Positions 44,839 through 50,549 of a DNA stretch of 50,549 nt are shown one piece after another. The DNA lies in the NCBI GenBank assembly GCA_027492485.1, contig JAPUER010000055.1, positions 1 to 50,549 on the forward strand, given 5' to 3'. A program made the translations under genes and the position numbers. This DNA is from Betaproteobacteria bacterium. GTDB taxonomy: Bacteria; Pseudomonadota; Gammaproteobacteria; Burkholderiales; Casimicrobiaceae. How positions within the stretch are numbered: the first letter of the stretch is position 1; every line of letters begins with the position of its first letter. The notes beneath the pieces are model-generated. The model was given only the letters and a program-made list of their open reading frames with translations. It had not been told where the DNA came from and did not search any database.

Positions 44839-45003
44839 TAAGCGACGCCAGTCCGCGCCGAGCGTCGTGGTTACCGTGGTTTATTTGCGAACAAGCGCCA
44901 GATCACAGGCATTACCGTCGGCACGGACACACGGTTGACTCAGGTCAACGTGACGCGGCGATACTGGTCGCACACTCGATTGTTTTGTTGTCAAGGAGCC
45001 CGC

Positions 45004-46194
45004 ATGGCCAGTCGCCGCCCCACCTCTCCCGCATCGCGCAAGCTCGCCGTGGCCCACACATCGGCTGCACCAACCCGGCGGCCGCGACCGTCGGCGCGTC
45101 GCGTTGCGCTTGGCGATACCGCGCCGCGCCTGCAACCCGCCGCGCTCGAACATTACGCTGCCCGTGAAGCGGAGAAGGCGGCGGAAGGCGCGCAACTGGC
45201 GGCCGTGCAATCGGTGCTGGACAGCAAGCAGCATGGTCGCGACAAGGCGAAAGCGTTGCGCGCCCTGCTGGACGGCGCTTCCAGCGATGACTTGAAGGCC
45301 ATTCGCCGGCGGCTGCTGGGTGCCGACCTCGAAGGCGCCAGGATTGCCAAGGAGAACCCGGACGAGGAGCTGGCCGACAACTGGCGCGACGGCGGTTATC
45401 CCTACAAGAACCTGATGCTGCGGCGCAACTACGAGCAGCAGAAGTACCGCCTGCAGATGGAACTGCTGAAATTGCAGGCGTGGGTCAAGACGACCGGGCA
45501 GCGGGTGGTGATTCTGTTCGAAGGCCGCGATGCTGCCGGCAAGGGCGGCACCATCAAGCGCTTCATGGAGCATCTCAATCCTCGCGGTGCGCGCGTGGTG
45601 GCGCTCGAAAAGCCGACGCCGACCGAGGCCGGGCAGTGGTACTTCCAGCGCTACGTGCAGCATCTGCCGACCGCCGGCGAGATCGTTCTGTTCGACCGCT
45701 CCTGGTACAACCGCGCCGGCGTCGAGCGGGTGATGGGCTTTTGCTCCAACGCGCAGTACGACGAATTCATGCGGCAGACGCCGGAGTTCGAACGCAATCT
45801 GGTTCGCAGCGGCATTCATCTGTTCAAGTTCTGGTTCTCGGTCAGCCGCAAGGAGCAGCGCCGCCGCTTCAAGGAGCGCGAGAGCCACCCGCTCAAGCAA
45901 TGGAAGCTGTCGCCGATCGACAAGGCCTCGCTCGACAAATGGGACGACTACACGCGGGCGAAAGAGGCGATGTTCTTCGACACCGACACCGCCGATTCGC
46001 CGTGGACCGTCATCAAGAGCGATTGCAAGAAGCGCGCGCGGCTGAACGCGATGCGCTACGTGCTGGGTAAACTGCCGTACTCCAACAAAGACCCGGAGAC
46101 CATCGGCAAGATCGACAGCCTGATCGTCGGCCGTGCCCACGTGGTGTACGAACGCGGCGAAAAGACATCGCCGGCCACGCCGACTGTCGAATAG
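45004..46194 (+). CDS. ppk2: Class I polyphosphate kinase 2
   Basis: A 396-residue enzyme of the PPK2 family, which phosphorylates NDP (or NMP) with polyphosphate. Walker A is FEGRDAAGKGGT near 179-190, followed by KPTPTEAGQWYFQRYVQHLP and Walker B/lid FDRSWYNRAGVERVMGF near 233-249. The single-domain core with a ~100-residue Arg/Ala-rich N-terminal extension fits class I. AAGGAG about 6 nt before ATG 45004 supports this start; a 44935 start adds 23 residues without such support. Links the organism to polyphosphate metabolism. Converges with the K+ channel gene. Confidence 0.95.
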   Translation: MASRRPTSPASRKLAVAHTSAAPTRRPRPSARRVALGDTAPRLQPAALEHYAAREAEKAAEGAQLAAVQSVLDSKQHGRDKAKALRALLDGASSDDLKAIRRRLLGADLEGARIAKENPDEELADNWRDGGYPYKNLMLRRNYEQQKYRLQMELLKLQAWVKTTGQRVVILFEGRDAAGKGGTIKRFMEHLNPRGARVVALEKPTPTEAGQWYFQRYVQHLPTAGEIVLFDRSWYNRAGVERVMGFCSNAQYDEFMRQTPEFERNLVRSGIHLFKFWFSVSRKEQRRRFKERESHPLKQWKLSPIDKASLDKWDDYTRAKEAMFFDTDTADSPWTVIKSDCKKRARLNAMRYVLGKLPYSNKDPETIGKIDSLIVGRAHVVYERGEKTSPATPTVE

Positions 46195-46203
46195 GGATCG
46201 ACC

Positions 46204-46233
46204 CCGCAGCGCGGAGCGGTTCTAGCGCTGCGG
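46204..46233. terminator. 9-bp hairpin between convergent ppk2 and channel genes
   Basis: CCGCAGCGC (46204-46212) pairs with GCGCTGCGG (46225-46233), loop 12 nt. It overlaps the last bases of the channel gene. No T tract; may end both transcripts. Confidence 0.45.
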
Positions 46234-46821
46234 CGATCGGTCGGGACCGGCGGACCGTTGTCCGTTGCCGGATGCGCCGTCGGCCCCGTCCTGGCGCTGC
46301 TGCACGACTTCGCGGCGCAGCGCCGCCACCTCCTCGCGCACGTGGCGGATTTCGCGCATCAGTTCGAGCTCGATGGCGCGCTCCTCGGTGTGCACGTCCT
46401 TTTCCACGAACAACGCCGAGACCGATGCCGTGACCAGCGACAGCACCGCCAGTCCGAGCAGCACGACGACGACGGCGAAGGCGCGCGACGCGTAGGTCGA
46501 CGGCACCATGTCGCCGTAGCCGACGGTCGCGGCGGTGGTGAACGCCAGCCACAGGCCATCGGCCAACGTATGCACGCGCGGGTCCAGCGCCCAGAAGCCA
46601 AAGCCGCCGACCAGCAGAATCAGCATCGAAATAATCAGCGAGTAAATGACGCCGCGGCGAACGAGAAAGCGGCGGCGAAGCTGATGGCGTGAAGGCATGA
46701 CGGCGAGACGCGGAAACGGCAGGCGGCCAAGATACTGCCACCCGCCGGCGATGGATTGACTTGCATCAAGCGGGCGCAACGCCTGCCACGCGCCGCGTAT
46801 CATCGCAGCGACAATCACCAT
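46222..46821 (-). CDS. Two-helix potassium channel with cytoplasmic coiled coil
   Basis: A 199-residue protein. Two hydrophobic helices (YSLIISMLILLVGGFGFWAL near 61-80 and AFAVVVVLLGLAVLSLVTAS near 113-132) flank the pore loop TTAATVGYGDMVP, whose TVGYGD is the K+ selectivity filter. The C-terminal ~55 residues (VEKDVHTEERAIELELMREI on) form a likely coiled coil for tetramer assembly; there is no RCK domain. The start is uncertain: ATG 46821 is the longest; ATG 46698 (MPSRHQLRRRF) would begin just before the basic segment. Neither has a Shine-Dalgarno. Confidence 0.87.
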   Translation of the reverse strand: MVIVAAMIRGAWQALRPLDASQSIAGGWQYLGRLPFPRLAVMPSRHQLRRRFLVRRGVIYSLIISMLILLVGGFGFWALDPRVHTLADGLWLAFTTAATVGYGDMVPSTYASRAFAVVVVLLGLAVLSLVTASVSALFVEKDVHTEERAIELELMREIRHVREEVAALRREVVQQRQDGADGASGNGQRSAGPDRSPQR

Positions 46822-46862
46822 AATCGGCCGCTGTGCCCCGCGCCAGCGCGCCGTCCATCATC

Positions 46863-47621
46863 ATGAAGCTCGCGCTGCTTTCCGACATTCACGCCAACCT
46901 GCAGGCGTTCGACGCCTGTCTCGCCGATGCAGCTGCGCGCGGCGCCACGCAGTTCGCCTTTCTCGGCGATCTGGTCGGCTATGGCGCGGATCCGGGACCG
47001 GTGGTGGAGCGGGTGATGACGATGGCGGCCAACGGCGCCTGGGTGCTCAAGGGCAACCACGACGCGCTGGCCTGTCATCCGCCGGCGGTCGCCAGCGATG
47101 CGCTGGGCGAGATGACCGCGGCGTGGACGCATGACCAATTGACCGAGGCGCAGCGGCGCTTTCTCGATGACCTGCCGATGCTGCATCGCGACGGCAGCAC
47201 GCTGCTGGTACACGCCAGCGTCGATTCGCCGGAGCGCTGGCACTACGTGCACGACGGTCGCGGGGCGGGCGATTCGCTGGCGGCGGCCACCGATGTTGCG
47301 GCAGACATCCGCTACGTATTCGGCGGGCATGTGCACCGGCAGATGCTTTACTACCAGGGGCAGGGCAGGGGCTTACTGGAATTCGCGCCGACGCCCGGCA
47401 CCGCGATTCCGGTGTCGGCGCATCGCCGCTGGGTGGCCACCATCGGTTCCGTCGGTCAGCCGCGCGACGGGCGCCAGGAGGCGATGTACGCGCTGTTCGA
47501 CCGCGATAGCGCGCGGCTGACGTTTGCGCGCGTGGCCTACGATCACGCGGCGGCGGCCGCGGCCATCCGCGCGGCGGGGTTGCCGGAATTTTTTGCCGAG
47601 AGACTTTCGAGGGGTCAATGA
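46863..47621 (+). CDS. Metallophosphoesterase (calcineurin-like)
   Basis: A 252-residue dinuclear metal phosphoesterase. Motifs run SDIHANL near 7-13, GDLVGYG near 36-42, GNHDA near 63-67 and the closing GGHVHR near 156-161. The family includes protein and nucleotide phosphatases; the SDIHANLQAF start is typical of YfcE/protein-phosphatase-like proteins. Its stop overlaps the start of the downstream kinase gene (ATGA at 47618-47621). Gene order suggests that it removes phosphate placed by the kinase or acts on a related signal; this is inference. ATG 46863 is preferred over 46833. Confidence 0.9.
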   Translation: MKLALLSDIHANLQAFDACLADAAARGATQFAFLGDLVGYGADPGPVVERVMTMAANGAWVLKGNHDALACHPPAVASDALGEMTAAWTHDQLTEAQRRFLDDLPMLHRDGSTLLVHASVDSPERWHYVHDGRGAGDSLAAATDVAADIRYVFGGHVHRQMLYYQGQGRGLLEFAPTPGTAIPVSAHRRWVATIGSVGQPRDGRQEAMYALFDRDSARLTFARVAYDHAAAAAAIRAAGLPEFFAERLSRGQ

Positions 47622-49075
47622 AGTTACTTGAGCCGGGCGCAACGCTCGACGGGTTCGTCGTCAAGGCCAGTCTCCATTCGGGAGGCATGGCGCATATTTA
47701 TCAGGTGGCATACGCCAACGGCGCGCCGGACCCCGGCTTCCGCATGGCGATGAAGGTGCCGCGCATGGCCACCGGCGACGGCGCCGAGAACATCGTCGGC
47801 TTCGAAGTCGAAGCGCAGATTCTGCAGGCGCTCAGCGGGCCGCACGTACCGCGCTTCGTGGCGGCGGGCGACCTCACGCGGGTGCCCTACCTGGTGATGG
47901 AATACATCGAGGGCAGGCCGCTGCAGCACTGGCTCGACGAAGCGCGGGAGAGCGGACAGCGGCCGAGCCCGGAGATCATCGCCCGGCTCGGCGAGGCCGT
48001 GGCCAGCGCCGCGCACAGTCTGCACCGGCAAAACGTCGTGCATCAGGATCTGAAGCCGGCCAACGTGATGATCCGGCCCGGCAAGGACGGTATCGGCGGC
48101 GGCGTGCTGCTCGATTTCGGATTGAGCTACCACGGCCACTATCCCGATCTGCTGGCGGAGGAATTGCGCAAGGCGATCGGCTCGCCGGTGTGGATGGCGC
48201 CGGAACAGGTGGTCGGCGTCCGCGGCGATCCGCGCAGCGACATCTTCGCCATCGGCGTCATGCTTTACGAGCTGGCGACTGGTGAATTGCCGTTCGGCGA
48301 ACCGCAGACTGCCGGTGGCCTGCGCCAGCGGCTGTGGATGGAGCCGAAACCGCCGCGCGCCTGGCGTTCCGAGATTCCACCGTGGCTGCAGGAGATCATC
48401 CTGCGCTGTCTGGAGCCGGAGGCGGCAAAACGCTACCCGTCGGCCGCGCATCTGGCGCTTGATCTCGCCGATCCCTCGCTGGTCGCGCTCAGCGAACGCA
48501 GCAACGAAATGCAGGGGGCATCGCTGGGCACCCACATCAAGCGCTGGTTCAGAGCCGCCGGGATGGAATACAAACCCAGTCCGTTGCCGACCGAGCAGAT
48601 CGATCAGGTGCCGATCGTCATGGTGGCATTGCCCTACAAGGACGTCAGCGATGCCACGCTGTACTCGTTGCGCGTCGCCGTCAACCGCGCGCTGGGCTCG
48701 CGGCCGGGCGCACGGCTCGCCTGCGTGACGGTGATTTCACCGTCCGAGACCAGCAGCACCGATGCCGCGCGCAGCGAAAGCCGGGTGCACAGCCATCACC
48801 TCGAACGACAGAAGCAATGGGTCCGCGGCGTCGACCTCGGCGGGCGCCAGGTGGCGCACCACGTCATCGAATCCGGCGATGTGCCAGGCGCCATTACCGA
48901 ATATGCACGCGGCAATCATGTCACGGTGATCGTGATGGGCGCGGCGACGCACGGCCTGAAGCTGCAGGCGTTCAAGCCAACCATCCCGATCAAGGTGGCG
49001 ATGGAAGCGCCCTGCACGGTCATCCTGGTCAAACAGGAGCTGCCGTTTGCGCAACTGAGCGACGTGGACGCCTGA
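47618..49075 (+). CDS. Serine/threonine kinase fused to universal-stress-protein domain
   Basis: A 485-residue protein with no transmembrane segment. Residues about 10-290 form a Hanks-type kinase: a Gly-rich loop LHSGGMAHIYQ, Lys in FRMAMKVPR, catalytic loop VVHQDLKPANVM, DFGLSYHG, and APEQVVG. HQD replaces HRD, so it is a non-RD kinase that may not need activation-loop phosphorylation. Residues about 325-480 are a UspA domain (PIVMVALPYKDVSDATLYSL, then VIVMGAATHG, then APCTVILVKQEL). The Gly/Ser ATP-phosphate loop of UspA is altered (FKPTIPIK), so ATP binding by that domain is uncertain. It is coupled to a phosphoesterase upstream. Fusion of STK with UspA is an uncommon layout. Confidence 0.9.
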   Translation: MKLLEPGATLDGFVVKASLHSGGMAHIYQVAYANGAPDPGFRMAMKVPRMATGDGAENIVGFEVEAQILQALSGPHVPRFVAAGDLTRVPYLVMEYIEGRPLQHWLDEARESGQRPSPEIIARLGEAVASAAHSLHRQNVVHQDLKPANVMIRPGKDGIGGGVLLDFGLSYHGHYPDLLAEELRKAIGSPVWMAPEQVVGVRGDPRSDIFAIGVMLYELATGELPFGEPQTAGGLRQRLWMEPKPPRAWRSEIPPWLQEIILRCLEPEAAKRYPSAAHLALDLADPSLVALSERSNEMQGASLGTHIKRWFRAAGMEYKPSPLPTEQIDQVPIVMVALPYKDVSDATLYSLRVAVNRALGSRPGARLACVTVISPSETSSTDAARSESRVHSHHLERQKQWVRGVDLGGRQVAHHVIESGDVPGAITEYARGNHVTVIVMGAATHGLKLQAFKPTIPIKVAMEAPCTVILVKQELPFAQLSDVDA

Positions 49076-49093
49076 AATCGCGGCGGGGCGATT

Positions 49094-49134
49094 GATCGGC
49101 CGCAACCCGATCGCCATTAGTCGGAAAATTCCGA
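49094..49134. repeat. Two dyads before the GGDEF gene
   Basis: GATCGG (49094-49099) with CCGATC (49107-49112) and TCGGAA-AA-TTCCGA (49121-49134) lie in the 169-bp gap after the kinase. The first may terminate the kinase operon (no T tract); the second is a compact operator-like palindrome. Confidence 0.45.
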
Positions 49135-49244
49135 GAAGTCGATAGCCGAACGGAGTACGATACCTGCCAAGGCAGCGCCGTACTTTCGCCCGTCGACAAC
49201 CAGCAACGAATGGGCATCCGCTGCCGGACAAGACCGGAAGACCC

Positions 49245-50339
49245 ATGTTGAAACTGTTCCAGAAGTCGCCGAGGCCGGGCGAAGGCGCGTCCGGCGATCT
49301 TGCGTTGGCCGAGCAGGCGTTGCTGGCCGAGGCGCTGCTACAGGCCAGCGCACAGTTGATCGGGCGTCCGGATCCGACCGCGATGGCTCGCCGCTACTGC
49401 GAGGCAATGGTCACTGCGTCGCCCGCCATCCGCATGGCGTGGGTCTGGTACGGCGATCCGAATGCGGCGGTGATCGAACCCCAGGTTGCGGTCGGGCCGG
49501 CCGTGCTCGCCGACAAGCGGCTCGCGATCGACGCCGACTTCTTCGCGCTGCCGCGTTCCGCCGCAGTGCTTGCCACCAGCGGCGTGCCAACCCGCACCTT
49601 CGAGCTATCGCCGGTGTCGACGCATGGCCCGTGGCGTGCCGCCGCTTCGCGCTACGGCGCGCGCAGTGTGCTGGTGATACCGATCAGCAGCGGCGGCGAC
49701 GAGCGCGGTCTGCTCGCGGTGTACGCCACCCGTGCTCGCTACTTCGAATCGACCAGCGCCGGGCTGTTTCATGTGGTCGCCCAGTTGCTGTATGCGGTCC
49801 TGGCGAGCTCGCGCCAGCAGGCAGAGCGCTTGGCAGACGAGGCCAGCGACCCCGCGACCGGATTGGCCAACCGGCGTCATGCCAAACGCGCGCTCGAGGC
49901 ACAGTGGAGCGTCGAATGCGAGCACGCCACCCGCGGCGTGTTTGCCATCGTTGCGCTGGATGGTTTTCGCGACGTCAACGACCGTTTCGGTCGGCTGGTC
50001 GGCAACCTTGCGCTGCGCGACGTGGCACAGGCTTTGCTCGCCGACGTTCGTCGCACCGACATGGTGGCGCGCTGGGGCGGCGACCAGTTCCTTTTGTGGT
50101 TGCCCGGCATGGCGGCCGGCAGCGCAAGCGCGATTGCCGAAAAACTGCGTGCCGTGGTGACAGCACTAAGCATCCCCTCCGATCAGGCCGCGGGCGAGCA
50201 TCTGCATGCCTCGATTGCAGTGACGCCGGCGCCGATGGGCGAACCGCTGGCCTCGGTGCTCGATCGCGTCGACCGTGCGCTGCACCGGGCGAAACAAAGC
50301 GGACGCAACTGCGTCATCGTTGCCCGCCCGGATATTTAG
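49245..50339 (+). CDS. GAF-like/GGDEF-domain protein (degenerate active site)
   Basis: A 364-residue protein. Residues about 20-190 look like a GAF sensor (AMARRYCEAMVTASPAIRMA, then ARSVLVIPISSGGDERGLLA). Residues about 200-360 form a GGDEF domain: DPATGLANRRHAKRALE, ALDGFRDVNDRFGRLVGNLA, RWGGDQFLLWLPG, and VDRALHRAKQSGRN at the end. The signature reads GGDQF, with the usual Glu replaced by Gln, so diguanylate cyclase activity may be reduced or lost and the domain may bind GTP or act as a sensor. No N-terminal membrane segment. GGAAG sits before the ATG. The stop codon overlaps a repeated element. Confidence 0.88.
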   Translation: MLKLFQKSPRPGEGASGDLALAEQALLAEALLQASAQLIGRPDPTAMARRYCEAMVTASPAIRMAWVWYGDPNAAVIEPQVAVGPAVLADKRLAIDADFFALPRSAAVLATSGVPTRTFELSPVSTHGPWRAAASRYGARSVLVIPISSGGDERGLLAVYATRARYFESTSAGLFHVVAQLLYAVLASSRQQAERLADEASDPATGLANRRHAKRALEAQWSVECEHATRGVFAIVALDGFRDVNDRFGRLVGNLALRDVAQALLADVRRTDMVARWGGDQFLLWLPGMAAGSASAIAEKLRAVVTALSIPSDQAAGEHLHASIAVTPAPMGEPLASVLDRVDRALHRAKQSGRNCVIVARPDI

Positions 50340-50497
50340 AACTTGTCCGTAAAAAAGCCGCGAAGCCTGACTTGCCCTTTTTGTCGCACTCTTCGTTGCG
50401 TTTTCTGGCAATAGCCCGCTATTGCTGCGAAAAGCGCGCCTCGATTGCGGCAAAAATCGCTGCGTCATGCTTTCGCTCTCATTTGCAGACAGGTTCT
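50338..50497. repeat. 160-bp element with 16-bp terminal inverted repeats
   Basis: The left end AGAACTTGTCCGTAAA (50338-50353) and the right end (50482-50497, reverse complement AGAACCTGTCTGCAAA) agree at 13 of 16 positions. Inside is a perfect palindrome GCAATAGC-CC-GCTATTGC (50408-50425), extended by flanking TTTTC/GAAAA. It begins on the stop codon of the GGDEF gene. No coding potential seen. Confidence 0.75.
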
Positions 50498-50498
50498 T

Positions 50499-50518
50499 AT
50501 TCCATTTCTAAATCAATA
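50499..50518. repeat. Half-site of the glmU-downstream repeat
   Basis: ATTCCATTTCTAAATCAATA differs from the arm at 20583-20602 at only 2 of 20 positions. A second arm may lie beyond the right end of the window. It abuts the 160-bp element. Confidence 0.75.
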
Positions 50519-50549
50519 ATGCGTTAACGATCCACGGCCATCGGACGAT

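Noticed and set aside
44881-46140. 419-residue frame antisense to ppk2
   Set aside because: ppk2 motifs are unambiguous on the plus strand.
49121-49134. Possible further copy of the 117-bp element before the GGDEF gene
   Set aside because: Only a short AGTCGA-like word is shared; block order and spacing do not match.

Overview
The window is a high-GC chromosomal segment from a betaproteobacterium, most likely Burkholderiales or Rhodocyclales. This rests on katG, GTP-type pckG, class I fbp, a phn-type ABC cassette, DUF5648 and an IPTL-like C-terminus, together with GC-rich third codon positions. No rRNA, tRNA, CRISPR array, transposase or phage module was recognised. Most of it is housekeeping and transport gene content, interrupted by several accessory patches.

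Layout. 0-6.4 kb: a leaderless zincin-type peptidase, a cytochrome c, katG and pckG, two of them followed by clear intrinsic terminators. 6.8-11.7 kb: an accessory patch with a 1095-residue BTAD/NB-ARC (AfsR/SARP-like) regulator facing two small exported proteins of unknown function, one with a bacteriocin-like hydrophobic C-terminus. 11.9-14.5 kb: a PLP enzyme of the cysteine synthase fold, a class II glutamine amidotransferase and a Spx/ArsC-like protein. 14.5-19.1 kb: a minus-strand phosphonate/phosphite-type ABC operon with two tandem binding proteins, one ATPase and two permeases. 19.2-25.1 kb: glmU, a polymorphic-toxin-like protein, a sterol-desaturase-family hydroxylase, an IPTL-like surface protein and a periplasmic nucleosidase. 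25.2-30.8 kb: two divergent DMT transporters, vapBC, a GNAT acetyltransferase, and a chromate resistance pair (rhodanese-ChrB and ChrA).

30.8-38.4 kb: uppP, a secreted matrixin, a YidB-like protein, chaC, fbp, a YkgJ-like protein, pdxH, and a ccdAB-MoxR operon. 38.4-44.8 kb: DoxX, a serine hydrolase, a YHS lipoprotein, an unusual DMT transporter/acyltransferase fusion, and a MATE exporter coupled to a DUF2239 gene behind a large double operator. 45.0-50.5 kb: a class I PPK2, a two-helix K+ channel, a translationally coupled metallophosphoesterase and Ser/Thr kinase-UspA fusion, and a GAF-GGDEF protein.

Between the genes lie several small dispersed repeat families visible by direct comparison. 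The clearest is a ~117-bp element with terminal inverted repeats and a GTCGAC core, present four times. Others are a 20-bp arm inverted repeat after glmU that recurs as a half-site at the right edge, a 160-bp element overlapping the stop codon of the GGDEF gene, and GACGAA-type repeats inside and beside the phn operon. Functions below are inferred from sequence reading alone; no database search was run.
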